This document shows, one piece after another, positions 1-10,600 of a stretch of 30,402 nt of DNA. The translations under genes were made by a program, and so were the position numbers. The notes under the pieces were generated by a model. The model made no database searches. It worked only from the letters and a program-made list of their open reading frames with translations, and had not been told where the DNA came from. The stretch is from Sperchopsis tessellata (lineage: Eukaryota; Arthropoda; Insecta; Coleoptera; Hydrophilidae). Numbering within the stretch: position 1 is the first letter of the stretch; each line of letters begins with the position of its first letter. Where the stretch lies: NCBI GenBank assembly GCA_033557685.1, contig JAWQRN010000387.1, positions 1 through 30,402 on the forward strand, read 5' to 3'.

Positions 1-172
1 ACATACATACAAACTGTTAGAAGCATTAAATTAACCATGCTGTTGGTGGTTTAAATTTTGGTCGTTAGTTCACGAATTAAAATGCTCGACTTGTGTTTAT
101 GAATAGGACTCTTTTAGTCAATTGTTAAACCTGCCTTAGTCCGCGGTTTAAAAACATTATGAATAAGTCGGT
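1..172 (+). repeat. Unknown interspersed repeat, copy 1
   Basis: This stretch matches 2428-2604 in the same orientation. Shared blocks include CTGTTAGAA, TTAACCATGC, GGTGGTTT(A/G)AATTTTGGT, TTAGTTCACG, AAAATGCTCGA, TTGTTTATGAATAGG and AACATTATGAATAAG. The copies differ by scattered substitutions and small indels; for example copy 1 lacks the CCTAAACCCACT block. There is no open frame, and no terminal inverted repeats or poly(A) tail are visible. The class is unknown. The left edge of the window cuts this copy, so its true start may lie outside. Confidence 0.75.
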
Positions 173-718
173 TAAAGATAGTTAATTAAAACTAAACGTA
201 CAGACGAAGAACGACTGAGCCTATCAAAAATTTAGTTTACCACTTCTTCATGAACTGGTTCGTGCGATACTGTACGACTCTCCCATGGAGTAGTTATTTT
301 GTGCATCATTGTGGACTAAACAGCCCTAGCAGTAACCAAAACCTATTGGATATTCTGCCTGGGGTTTACTGCGGCGCGGCGGTAAGATGTGCACCAGCTA
401 CCGCGCTGGAGGCGTTTCTGGTTTCTGTAGTTGCCGCTCTTGGTTCTATGCATCAGGCGAGAATGAGGCTTAAAATGCCGGTTTGAGGTTAGAGCGGTCA
501 ATATGTTGAAGGTCAGGGTTTTTGCTTTTACAAATCAAACATATTCTGTTTCACATTGCTGTGGGTTGCATGGTTATAATAAAGATTTTTGGTTATGCAG
601 CAATATTTCCGCCAAGTTTGTATTCAAGTTACTTCAACATAACCAAAACTCAGAATAGCAATAGTTGTTTATATGGTCACTATATATAAGCAAGGGACTA
701 ATGTCCTTACTGTTAGGC
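173..718. other. Unassigned intergenic DNA
   Basis: The only open frame here, 250-486 on the plus strand (78 codons), matches no protein family I recognise and probably occurs by chance. The segment around 360-440 is richer in GC than its surroundings (GCGGCGCGGCGG), but I see no element ends or splice-flanked coding signal. Confidence 0.4.
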
Positions 719-786
719 CAGTTTCATGAAATTAAAACTTATGCATACAATTCAGTTTCATGAAATTAAAACTTATGCATACAATT
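719..786 (+). repeat. Perfect 34-bp tandem duplication
   Basis: The 34-bp unit beginning CAGTTTCATGAAATTAAAAC occurs twice in a row (719-752 and 753-786) with no mismatch. Perfect identity in a decayed neighbourhood suggests a recent slippage-type duplication, or an assembly duplication. There is no coding content. Confidence 0.9.
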
Positions 787-1720
787 TTTAAATGAACTTC
801 TTCCTCGAGAATATTGTAAGTTATATAAAAAAATATATTGACACTTTTTTCTATTATTTTTGACATTGCAATTAATAGATGGCATAGATACAAATTCTCA
901 AAAAGTTGTCATTTATATAGGAGCACGTGAACTTGGTTTTATACACGTACGCTTAGGTCTAGTAATAATGGCGGTCAACCCTGTTAGGCGGATAATGTTT
1001 TACAAAAAAAAAAACAGAGTTGGCTCGCTTGTCAAACCACGTCCTCTGTACTGCGCAACACGTGTGTAGATCCGATCGGCCACTTTAGCTGTGGTTTACT
1101 GTACGATATTTTCGACAACGGCAACTGATGCGTGTCAAGGTGGACAAACGTCAGGTGTTTAAATAACTTTCTGTTCTTGCATCCATAAAGGATCAGATCA
1201 TTGCACTGAAGGCTTTCGTTAATGGATTTGTAATATGCTTAAGTTTTGTGTTACATAGTTTAATAAAGAAATTTTAATCAAGACCCTATGATAAATTTCA
1301 ATTATTATTCTGAAAAAATGTTAACATTAATTAATTGAAGAAAAAAATAAGAAACGAGTGATTCTCTAATGTAGATAGGTTCTGCAGTAAAAATTTATTT
1401 GCATTAACTGCAAAGATTTGCTAATTATTTTGTAGTAATATAGAATTAGCTGAATTTATTTTTTATTTCAATATACTACTTTCATCTATACTTGTAATTC
1501 TTGAATTTTTTCGATAATTTTGTTCTTTGACATTTAATTTCAAAAATCAAAACTTTGAAGTATTTTTAGTTTGAAAGAAATTAATTACAATAAATTGAGT
1601 GGTAATGACTCCACCGGGGTAGAGATAACCGAGATATATATTCTTCTTCTACATGTTAATGTCGTTGTATAACTCTGACTACATTTATCCCTAGTGGGAT
1701 TCGTTAAATTAATTCCCATA
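787..1720. other. Unassigned AT-rich DNA with a weak repeat
   Basis: No gene is recognised. The segment 882-950 resembles 5503-5565: both contain TAGATACA, then CAAA(G) and TTATAT, then GCACGTGAA or ACACGTGAA and a TTGGTT(T)TATACA block. They are probably two old copies of one interspersed repeat. The 69-codon open frame at 860-1069 overlies this repeat and is not treated as a gene. Confidence 0.35.
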
Positions 1721-1721
1721 T

Positions 1722-1775
1722 CTTGCAGAATTGAACTTCAGAATCCGCATAACCTCAAAAATTCGCTGTTTGTAT
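1722..1775 (-). repeat. Fragment of repeat family A/B, reverse orientation
   Basis: The reverse complement reads GCGAATTTTTGAGGTTATGC followed by GGATTCTGAAGTTC. It matches the blocks at 12128-12165 and 12420-12460 on the plus strand. It is an inverted fragment of the same dispersed family found at 1851-2030, 12.0-12.5 kb, 13.3 kb and 30.2 kb. Confidence 0.6.
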
Positions 1776-1850
1776 TCACGTTTTGTATAGTTTATTTAAG
1801 TGACAAACGGACATGCGTGTGGCACATAGGCTTTGTTTCCCATTTCTTTT

Positions 1851-2030
1851 GAAGCCTGTTTCTATGGGCCGCTTTGCGTAATACGCATGCTCGTTTGTCG
1901 CTTAAATATCGCGCGAAAATACTGTCGAAATTCCACGCACGAATAATATCAATATTTTAGTTGTCACCACAGAGTAATGAATGTAATTAATATAAATTGC
2001 GAATGTTTGAGATTATGCGTCTCTCAAAGA
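1851..2030 (+). repeat. Interspersed repeat family A/B, copy
   Basis: This copy contains GAAGCC(T/G)GTTTCTAT, GGCCG(C/G)TTTGCGTAA, CGTTTGTCGC, CGCGCGAAAATACTG and CACGCACGAATAATA. After about 50 bases comes the B block GCGAATGTTTGAGATTATGC. The same order of blocks occurs at 12239-12480, and partly at 13255-13420 and 30230-30350. No coding capacity or terminal structure is evident. It could be a SINE-like or other non-autonomous element of unknown class. Confidence 0.65.
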
Positions 2031-2427
2031 AATATTTCCACTGGTCAATAAAATCGGAGTAAAAAATCTTACTGTTTTGTTACACTTCCTTTATTTTCTC
2101 ATGTTCCTTACATTTAAGATATAATTGAAGAAACTATTAGTACATATTTTTTAAAAACTTCTGGTGCTTGAAAAAAACAGGCTTAAAAGGTTTTAATAAA
2201 GCATTCTATACTTTTTAGACATGTACGATCTTATTCATAATGAAATGCGTTTAACTGCTTAACTGTGACTAATTAAACCGTCACCTTGATAATTTAGTTC
2301 GAGTTTTAAGATGTCTATTCATGACATTTTTAGGATAATCCTTGGAAAATGTGGGATGCATAACGTGCTACTAATTGAAACGAAATTGTTTGAAATTTTG
2401 TCTACCACCATCTCCATTTGTCAAACA
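2031..2427. other. Unassigned AT-rich DNA
   Basis: No open frame longer than chance, no terminal repeats and no RNA gene are seen here. The sequence is AT-rich spacer between two dispersed repeat copies. Confidence 0.4.
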
Positions 2428-2604
2428 GTACATACCCTGCAATCTGTTAGAAACGCCAAATTTAACCATGCCTAAACCCACTGCTAGGTGGTTTGAATTT
2501 TGGTTTTAGTTCACGGTTTAAAATGCTCGATATTTGTTTATGAATAGGCTTTTTTTAGTCAACTGTTAAACCCGCCTTTAAACATTATGAATAAGGCTGA
2601 TAAG
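2428..2604 (+). repeat. Unknown interspersed repeat, copy 2
   Basis: Same-orientation copy of 1-172 and the more complete of the two. It begins around CAGTACATACCCTGCAATCT and ends around AACATTATGAATAAGGC. TTATGAATA occurs twice inside each copy. Similarity stops in unrelated AT-rich sequence on the right. The class is unknown. Confidence 0.75.
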
Positions 2605-2808
2605 GTTTTAAAAGCAAAATACGGATTGATTGATTGTTCAAGATAGGGTACTATCTTTGTGATTATGATACTTGTCAAAAACTGTGTACACTATATCAAA
2701 ATTAAGTCGCAATTTTTCGAAATGTTAAATAATGTTCTGTATTTTTAAATGAAACCTCATTTGGCCAGGACTATATTACAAAGTAATTGTTTTTTATTTC
2801 AACAATAA

Positions 2809-2842
2809 CAGATGTGGCAAAAGTAATGTCATAATGTGAATG
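2809..2842 (+). repeat. Left terminal inverted repeat of the mariner-like element
   Basis: It starts CAGATGTGGC and continues through AAAAGTAATGTCATAATGTG. It pairs with 3680-3713 in reverse complement, with mismatches only in the outer ten bases. Confidence 0.88.
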
Positions 2843-2929
2843 TGCCTTAATTTTTGCAAATGGTGTCAAATGTCATTGTGCTTTGACATTTATGTTATAG
2901 GCAGATAGATAATTAGTTGACAACAAGCA

Positions 2930-3599
2930 ATGGAGCGACACACACCTGCAGAACGCGGAATTATTGTTACTGCTTATTTGACTAATTTCCGGTCTATTGT
3001 TTTAACGCAGCGTGAATTTCGTCATCGTTTTTCTCGTCGTCCTGCACCATGTGCGCGAACAATTAAGCGTTTGGCTGAGCGTCTCGTGCAAACTGGGTTC
3101 ACTAGAGATGTCACAAGACGTGGCCGGCCCCGTATTGCTCGTTCGACTGAGAATATTGCTGCTGTGGCCGAGGACGGCCGAGAGAGTCCACAAACATCGA
3201 CGAGACAACGACGCTCACAATTTGGCATCAGCAGACGTTCGTTGTGTCGAATTTTGGTGAACGACCTGAAGATGTTCCCATACAAAGTGCAAACCTTTCA
3301 CCAATTACTGCCTGCTGACCGTCAAGTGAGGTTAACTCACTCCCATGCTCTGTTAAACCTGGTGCAAGAAGAGGATGATTTCGTATCCAAAATCATAATG
3401 AGCGACGAAGCCCATTTCCACTTAAATGGTTATGTAAATAAACAAACCACAAACCTTGCAAGCCTTGAAAGCTAACATAGAAGAAGAAATCACCAATTTG
3501 GAGTCAGATGTTTTACGAGCAACAATTCAAAATGCCGTAAAACGAGCACAAATCAACTCAGGAGGTAGTCATTTGACCGATATCATTTTTTCAACTTAA
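2930..3599 (+). pseudogene. Mariner-like transposase with DUF4817-type N-terminus, catalytic core deleted
   Basis: The open frame from 2930 gives 181 codons. The start ATG fits the family, whose proteins begin MER-. Residues 1-60 carry the first helix-turn-helix (DUF4817-like, with AYLTNFRSIVLTQREFR). Residues about 60-70 hold a GRPR AT-hook-like motif. Residues 95-115 carry a second helix-turn-helix (FGISRRSLCRIL). Residues about 157-170 hold SDEAHFHLNGYVNKQ, which contains the first catalytic Asp. After that the family normally continues for over 100 residues with the other catalytic acids. Here the frame instead jumps to a C-terminal piece at 3459-3599, shifted by one base (ALKANIEEEI, then GGSHLTDIIF). 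The deletion joint lies near 3450-3462. The product cannot be an active transposase, but the DNA-binding half could still fold. Family assignment rests on remembered motifs. Confidence 0.85.
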
Positions 3600-3679
3600 T
3601 GTCATCAATTTTACACCTTCAAATAAACTTTCCGTGAAAACAAAACCCAATTTTATTCATTTCTAACAAAATGGCAGTC

Positions 3680-3713
3680 CATTCACATTATGACATTACT
3701 TTTGTTCCACCTG
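3680..3713 (-). repeat. Right terminal inverted repeat of the mariner-like element
   Basis: Reverse complement of the left repeat with about four differences. It begins CATTCACATTATGACATTAC and ends TTCCACCTG. Confidence 0.88.
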
Positions 3714-4148
3714 TATATACTAGGAAGGATTCATTCCTTCGATTTTTTCTGTAAAATTAATTTAATTTATTAACGTTTATTTATATTTTCACTATAAATC
3801 TAGTAACTAATTGTCAATGTAATATTTTCAAGAACGTTAGCAATCTTCTATATATAAAGTTAAGTGTTGAAATTAAATAGAATAGTCTCCAACCATAAAT
3901 ATAATTCGATATGTTAATATTTTAAATGCACAATATAATATTAATTTATAACAAGCAATTAAATTAAATTTAAATACAATTAAATAACTAAATTATCTAA
4001 GGTGTTCAAATCACCTTCCGTTTGTTTATATGGATAAGAATAATGCCGACACTTGCCATAAAATTGTCTTAATTTTATCATAGTTTTATTCTCAGAATTT
4101 TTTACCGTTGTTTAAGTATTTTATTCTAAATACATCTTCACCAAAAAT
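3714..4148. other. AT-rich spacer, nothing recognised
   Basis: Very AT-rich DNA with short runs of AATTAAATT. There is no open frame of note, no inverted repeats and no repeat shared with the rest of the window that I could see. Confidence 0.4.
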
Positions 4149-4157
4149 ATCTCCTCA

Positions 4158-4453
4158 GAGCCGTGTCATTAGCTCAGTAGTGAAGTACTAGGCTACTAAG
4201 CGTTGGGTCTCGGGTTCGAGACTCAGCGGCGGTCGGCTTTTTGTGAATATGGAAAAGTTTTCGCGGTACTTGTTTTCCGGTAGGAACTGTGTGTATTGTA
4301 AGCAAATGAAGACCATGTGCATGTATAAGAATCCAATTCCAGTTGGAAAACTGGCTGCGGCAAAATTTCCAGTTGTGGGAGCCTAATTCCTGGCATTGGT
4401 TACTGGTCATAACACCGCAAATAGGTGGACGTTAATTAAAACAAACAAACAAG
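4158..4453 (+). mobile_element. tRNA-derived SINE with target duplication
   Basis: The head resembles a tRNA gene. A box A-like TAGCTCAGTAGT lies at 4170-4181 and a box B-like GGTTCGAGACT at 4213-4223, with normal spacing for an internal RNA polymerase III promoter. A tRNA-unrelated body of about 200 bp follows, then an A-rich tail of AAAC units (about 4438-4452). The flanks ATCTCCTCA (4149-4157) and ATCTCTTCA (4454-4462) match at 8 of 9 positions and look like a target-site duplication. The minus-strand frame across it (78 codons) has the ESRTRDP-type sequence often mis-called as protein in SINEs. It is not a gene. Confidence 0.88.
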
Positions 4454-4462
4454 ATCTCTTCA

Positions 4463-7400
4463 ATGGCATATTGTTTAATATATTTATAAATCAGTTTTCA
4501 AAATTTCCACGTATTTGTTTTCTGTATTTAAATTTTCCATGAAAATGTTTCTTCCTGTTGATTTTCATTAGAGCAGCACTGTTGGTTCTGTCCTTTGTGA
4601 ATTCTATCACTTGTAATTCGAACCTTGTCAGTCCATATAACGAGGGTGATTACATCATTGATTAAAAATAAAAACAAGTTAAAAATTTATTTGTTTGCAT
4701 TTAATGTAAAAAACGGCATTACTTTCCGGTCCTCCTAATACAAACAGTTATCTCGTACTAATATATTTACCGAGATACTACTCTATACGGACATCGAAAT
4801 TGAGCCACCTGTACACATGTGTTCTTTTGTGTTGAGGTATTTTCTAAATATTTCGGGTAACCGCACAATTATAAATTGATTTTTATTCTCTGTATTATAG
4901 CAATATTGCTATTTCGTCAATTTCTCGATTATAAAATATTTCGCAAAACAGTGGCTTTATTTTGTACCAATGCACTGTATCTCTATAATTTCTGTGAACA
5001 TGCTTTTGTAATTTTGTACCCTGGAATTGATTTCATTCAGTTCATTTTAAATTTGATATTCGATGTGCGTGCTGGCAGCTAGTAAACATATTTACTGTTA
5101 TAAAAAAGCAATTTTACATGACTCTTGTTCCTATGATCTAAATGAATATGATTTCAATAATAACTTTTTTTAAGAAACTTGTATACATATTTTTGTTCCT
5201 TGATACATATTTACTTTTCATGTTCCTTATACATAAGTAGGTAAACAGTTATCGATTAGTTAGGCTTTTTATTGAAAACGTTCATATTACAGTCACAGTT
5301 GTTACAGTTAATGTACACAGGGAGTATTTTTGCGGCTCAACAGTTTTTTGGTGTATAGCAAAAAAATGCATATGCATAGTTTCTAGCTGAGGTTCACTAA
5401 AATAATTTGTGACCACAAAATGTGTAGATTAGGTACGTACTCTCAATCTGAGTGGCATGTGATATTTTTAATTATCGAAAAGATAATTTCTTTTCACGAC
5501 GTAGATACATTCCCAAAGTCGTTTATATCAGAACACGTGAATTTGGTTATACATTTTTTGTTACCCAAAACATTTTCACATTACGGAGCCACACACACGC
5601 ATTGATATTTTTATTTACGGAAAATTCCGAAATATAGCTACACTACATATGGGAGGGGCCAATTCCATAAACGGCTACAACCATATCCATCTAGGAAACC
5701 TTAAAAAAAAGTTCTTCTCCATACATTTAAAATAGGTTTATCAAATTCACCATACTGTCAGATTAAAGTTTTTTAACAGTATTTATATGACTGACATTTC
5801 AAAACCGTGAACTTTAACAATTTTGAAAAATAAAACCATATATAAATTTATAAACATTTTGTTTAAGGATATATGTATTAAAGTGTGAATTAACTTAAGT
5901 TGTGGAGCTACTACTTTGGAATAGGTTGTTTGAATATAAGGTATATTTAGTTAGAAGTAAGCTTAACACTAACACCTCTATTCTATATTGATACGTATAC
6001 ATATTCCTTCTTCGATAAAACATCTTTAGCCGTGGTGGATTATACTAGCGACTCATCATTGCTACATGTGCCCCTGGTTACTTTTTTATTTAGGATAAGT
6101 TATTGAAAATTGAGTTTATCTAGAATACATTAAGGCTTGGCAGTATACCAAAAGATAAAGCTAAAAGTAATAATTTTTTTTATTCAGACCAAGTAAAGGT
6201 ACATCTATGGATGAGTAGCCCCTAGTTCCTTTGGGGTTAAGTTATACGTGTGTGGGAGGTATTCTCCTATCACGATGTTACCTGTCAAAAGTTCTATAGA
6301 CGCTTGGTTTTATTTTCAGACAGCTGGCAAAACCTTTGCTAACTGAAAATATATTCTAGCAACATAATAATCAATAGCTGTGTATGTTGAACTAGTTCCT
6401 AAATACTTGGGGTAATTGTACTACTATAAAGACATCTTGATGTTTGTATTATACCAATATTAAAATTTTGCCAAGTTTATGATTACATAATATGGTTATT
6501 TAATAGAACTGTGTTGCCATTACTTATGCATATAAATATAATTGCTATATAATCAACTAGACATAATGACAAATCAGAATAGGACTCTACATTTGTTTAG
6601 ATTTATTATGCGAAAGGGTTAACAACAGTTATCTTCATAATAATTTAAATGTACGTAATAAACAGCTTTGAAAAGTCATATTTATATTTAATTGAATAAA
6701 TAAAACTATAATATTTATATTATTTCTAATCAGATACGATTTTGGAGGTTTAATCTGTGCAGAAATGTTTAACCATTTGAATAATAGAATGGGATTCACA
6801 AATAAAAGTCACAATCAGTGTAAGTATTTCATTAGTAAATCTTTCAGTTACGACTAATATACTATCAATTTCTAGAGTGAACTTTATCGACGTGATGCCT
6901 TTTTATTAACTGCAAGTTGGTGTTCTAGAAAGACCGTAAAGAAGGCATCTCGAGGGAACCCCCAAACTCTCCAAGCTGATACCAACTCTCGAAAATTCTG
7001 CTTTTCTAGACCAGTATATGCGAATGAGAGTGCACCGTTCCGGCGGTTGACCATCGAACTTAAACGCTAGTTGATAGATTTTTGGCAATTTTCGATGCAT
7101 TCGCCAATTTTGTTACATCATCCTTTCTTTAATTCTGTTTATTCGGAAAGAAAACGCTTTTAAACACTTATTTGAAGAGACAATACAACCCGGATGATTG
7201 AGCATCCCATGAAATATTCACTTCTCCGTCAAATCGGTCATCTCCACACCGAATTCTTGGAATGGCTAGTTTTTTTTTACATCCCTGCTGTAGATTTTAA
7301 TAATCTTCTGATATAGTAGGCCAGAGCCAGTTTATGCACTTCCATATTCTTTATATATAAATGAAACTGGCCTGTTTCGTGGTTGGTACCGCTTCTTGCT

Positions 7401-7915
7401 TGCACTAACATGAAATTTAACCCTACTTAAACAAGCCGTCTTCTTGTTTTATATCTGATGCTATTTTATGGTTATATGGACCACGAATACTTTTCCATAG
7501 ATCATGATTTTCTTGAAATCCGAGAATCCATAGCCTTTGTCAGTGCTACTGGATTTGCTAGGGGTAGGTTGTAACCAAACAAATCAAATACAAAGAAATA
7601 TTTTAGCTAGAAGAATTACTAACAAAAGAAACAAAAAACTGAGGTATCGCATGTACTAGGCTGGTTTGGGCCATGTAGAAAATGAGTGATGAGAGGTTAT
7701 AGGGTTGTTGAGGTACAGGTAATATCTTGCATGCGCAAAAGTTTATGTGTGTGTGTACCCTTAAAACACAACATATATACTAGATATTCGCCAGCATGCA
7801 CGACTTGAGGACAATACGGGCTCTTGGGGAAAGTATCTAGATATAATAGGGGACACAAGTTTAAAAATCTTCACTTAGAATGTTACTCGTGAAATAATAG
7901 TGATTCAAAGATATT
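4463..7915. other. Long stretch without recognisable genes
   Basis: AT-rich DNA with scattered short open frames (for example 4876-5082 and 5420-5605 on plus, 6906-7100 on minus). None shows a domain I recognise. The minus-strand segment 6906-7110 has a more balanced composition and may be a decayed fragment of something, but I could not assign it. The segment 5503-5565 resembles 882-950 (a weak interspersed repeat). A short GT run lies near 7744-7755. Confidence 0.4.
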
Positions 7916-8039
7916 TTAAATGTGCAGTACTGAAAACTGGTGTCTTTTATCATTCACATCTTTGCACGAACTACTTGTTGTATCAATGTCGGAAATACTA
8001 GATGCGATTGCAACAACCTGGGGCAAATTTCGGGTCGGA

Positions 8040-8420
8040 ATTTCAACTGTCATTGACATTGGCCTTTGCCTTACGTAATTGCGTACAAACTGTTCAGTGA
8101 TCAACGAAACCGAAAGTGAGTTTATTTTTTTTCTTCTCGTACGCGAACTTACTTTCGCAATTGTTCGCGGAGTTGTTTCTCTCTCATCGTGCGAACTGGC
8201 TCTTTCTCCCTCTATCTTGATCCGCCGAGTTCGATTCTGCAGCGCAGGAGTCAACGACACTGTTTCACTTTTCATGCAGGCCACGGTGAGGCTTATTTGC
8301 GATTTTAAATACCATGCATAGGAGGCGCGCTTGTAGCTAGTTTAGTGAGCTGCTGCTTACTTCTTTTGTTAATTTCCTAGCAGCATTTTCACTCCAGGCA
8401 CGTAACAAACAACAGGACGT
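8040..8420. promoter_or_regulatory. CpG-dense patch, possible promoter or first exon
   Basis: About 20 CpG dinucleotides fall within roughly 290 bases (8041-8333), far more than in surrounding DNA. The patch also has pyrimidine runs such as TTTCTCTCTC and CTCTTTCTCCCTC. CGAAAGTGAGTT (8111-8122) and AACTTACTTTCG (8146-8157) form an imperfect inverted repeat with one mismatch. An ATG at about 8274 is followed by ATGCAGGCCACGGTGAGG, where GTGAGG could be a splice donor. Both strands have open frames (122 codons on minus at 7916-8284, 80 on plus at 8079-8321), but neither shows a known domain. It could be an unmethylated promoter, a transposon end or a young insertion. Confidence 0.3.
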
Positions 8421-9417
8421 GTTCCCGCTGAGGCACTATTTACGATTCGATTGTTTAATGTCCAGTGACTTTATCACTCGACCTCGGATACTAATATATT
8501 GGCAGTACAAGTTATTAACACTATCAAAGTTATTTGTTGTGCTGAGTTTCAAAATTGCATTTTGTTTTAATCTAGGGTAGCAATTAATTTTTTGTTCAAG
8601 TTGGGGTTCAATTTCAAAATTTCAAATCGTACTTAAGCCTATGTTTTAAATTAACTAACTATGAGCATTACATGATTCCAAATTTGTTGGAAAATATACT
8701 AATTAATAAGAAAAGAAGGAGGAATGGAGACAAATAATGATAATTTCGAACTATTCAAATGTGGGGAAATTTTTATATGGATTTGTAAGTGCCATAGAAT
8801 TGATTAAGAACGACATAGCAAATACATGAATCGGAACTGAAACTTTTATTATAAATTTATAATTTTTTTATAAAATGTGATAAGGTACTTTGCTCCACGT
8901 ATAAGCAAATGTTTGGTTTACATTTATTTTGGTTGAGGCGTATGAAGAAAACTGTAGCCTTACAAAGCCCTTCCCGATAATTCTGGGTAATTTTGTTGAC
9001 GATGCACCAAATACTCCGGAAATGGAAGATTTTTAACAAAATCGATTGATGGTATATGGTCTGTCTTCCATTTTTAATGGATGGTAATCTGTTAATTACC
9101 CAGTTTAAGCAAATCTTCCATATTTTGTTAATAATAATAATTTTACCATAGGCAAATAAATTTTTTTTAGAAAATATCAAGACGCAGAGAAGCGCGAATT
9201 CTTCGGATGAATTATACTCGATATTAAACACTATAATTACTGTGTATACATATTGCTGTATTATTGTACAATACGCACTTCATTTCAATATTCAATGATG
9301 GCACATACAATTTAAAAGATGGAAAATAAAATATAAGTTCTCAGGGAAAAGTATGAAACCATAAAATGAGCCATTGAAAAGTTCGCAAAGAAACCATTCA
9401 CTACTGCATTTTAACCA
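8421..9417. other. AT-rich spacer with a chance-like open frame
   Basis: The longest frame (8857-9231, minus, 124 codons) is rich in Ile, Lys and Asn, as expected for AT-rich spacer DNA, and has no domain I recognise. I do not call it a gene. The 5' LTR of the downstream Ty3/gypsy relic would be expected near 9240-9400, but nothing there matches the 3' LTR at 11057-11350. Confidence 0.4.
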
Positions 9418-9429
9418 CCTGGCCAGAGG

Positions 9430-9760
9430 ATAAAGGCGTCCAAATTTAATGGAACATATTCAGGGGCACTCTTTAAGACGCAATTCGAAATGGCTGTTGA
9501 GTATAATAGCTGGGATGATACAGGTAAAGTGACTATCCTTATCATGGTTTTACTAGGTCAGGCACTCTATGTCCTGCACAATATTTCCAATAATAGCAGA
9601 GGATATTCTCAAACTTTGGTATAGGTACAGGAAACCATGTACCAAGCCCAAATAACGGTACGGAAACGAAAGAATGGGAATCTTTGCAAGAATATGCAGC
9701 TAGCATCGAGAGAATAACTAGACTTAGCTACGGAGTTATATAAGAAGATACCATGTCTGT
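9430..9760 (+). pseudogene. Ty3/gypsy gag fragment
   Basis: Translation from about 9437 gives KFNGTYSGALFKTQFEMAVE, then DDTGKVTILIMVLLGQALYV. This is the usual gag pattern of a small target 'F-G', 'W..F..QFE' and a 'L..AL.G.A..VL' block, followed by a short helical region. A TAG near 9623 and further stops and shifts break it. Gag would form the particle shell of the element. What remains is about a third of a normal gag. Confidence 0.75.
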
Positions 9761-9825
9761 AATCGCAGTGAACATGGTATTAAAGACCCAGAAATATCGC
9801 TAGCAATATAACGTAGGAAGCCCTT

Positions 9826-10600
9826 AGATAATTGCTGTAGGCATAGCTGGGTCGTTCCCAGAGACTGATACTGGCAACAAATACATACTGGTTAAGTAGT
9901 TCTTCAGTAGATTTGGGTAGTAGGGTACCTATGGAACTCCATTCTGACCAAGGAAGAAACTTTGAATCGGTGTTGTTCTAGTTGACCTGTAACCTATTTG
10001 GGATAAGGAAGACGCGAACAACGCCTTTACACCCTTACTGATGGAATGGTGGAGAGAAAGAATCGAACCAAGGACAGATACCTATACAAAGTGGTTTCCG
10101 AATATCTAAGAGATTGGGACCTGTATATCCATATATTCCTGATGGCCTACCGCTTAGCTGTTAACAAAACAACTCAAGCTAGAGTGATTTTCGGAAGAGA
10201 AATGATATTATCTGGAGACGTGATTTTAGGCAGCTAGTCAAATGAACTGGAAGCATATGATAATTATGTCGGTAACCTACGACGGAAAATGAACGACATT
10301 CACAATTTTGTCCGAAACAACATCTAGATTACAAGTGATAGAATGAAGGATAGATATGATGTACGAACCGACGCTGGTGAATTCAAAGAAGACGACCTAG
10401 TCTGGCTGTATAATCTACACTGTCGGAAAGGTAAATGCCCCAAGCTGTAATGATCCTGGGAGGGGGCATATGAGGTAGTGAAGAAAATGAATGACCTGCT
10501 ATACTAATCAAGTCATACACTACAATCGATTAGCCTGATACGTCGGTTTCCAAGAAGGAGAACATCGTCGTGTTGAGAAATTACAAGACCAGGACGAAGA
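9826..10600 (+). pseudogene. Ty3/gypsy integrase and pol C-terminus
   Basis: It starts within the integrase core (IAGSFPETDTGNKYILV), followed after a stop and shift by VPMELHSDQGRNFES, which carries a catalytic Asp. Next come TPLHPLTDGMVERKNRT with the catalytic Glu (10021-10065) and WDLYIHIFLMAYRLAVNKTT. The open frame 10046-10237 covers part of this. The C-terminal domain follows, with KDRYDVR, EDDLVWLYN and WEGAYEVVKKMNDL, the chromodomain-proximal module of gypsy pol. At least five stops (for example TAG at 10235 and TAG at 10324) show it is dead. Integrase would insert element cDNA into the genome. Confidence 0.85.

Larger units (their letters stand above)
2809..3713 (+). mobile_element. 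Mariner-like (Tc1/mariner superfamily) DNA transposon, internally deleted
   Basis: The element is bounded by 34-bp terminal inverted repeats at 2809-2842 and 3680-3713. They match at about 30 of 34 positions, including an uninterrupted AAAAGTAATGTCATAATGTG. Inside lies one transposase gene that has lost its middle. Total length is about 905 bp, short for a full-length relative. A clean TA target duplication is not visible: the right flank is TATA while the left flank is AATAA. The copy is non-autonomous and could move only if another element supplied transposase. Confidence 0.88.

Noticed and set aside
3002..3285. Overlapping minus- and plus-strand frames within the mariner transposase
   Set aside because: They are shadows of the transposase reading frame.
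4174..4410. 78-codon minus-strand frame with ESRTRDP
   Set aside because: It lies wholly in the SINE and is a typical spurious translation of its tRNA-like head.
6906..7100. 64-codon minus-strand frame with balanced composition
   Set aside because: No family resemblance in any frame, no splice sites, and not repeated in the window.
7916..8284. 122-codon minus-strand frame in the CpG-dense patch
   Set aside because: Open frames on both strands here are explained by the raised GC content. No recognisable motif, so only the patch is reported.
8857..9231. 124-codon minus-strand open frame
   Set aside because: Composition is Ile/Lys/Asn/Phe-rich as expected in AT-rich spacer. No domain, splice signal or homology was recognised.
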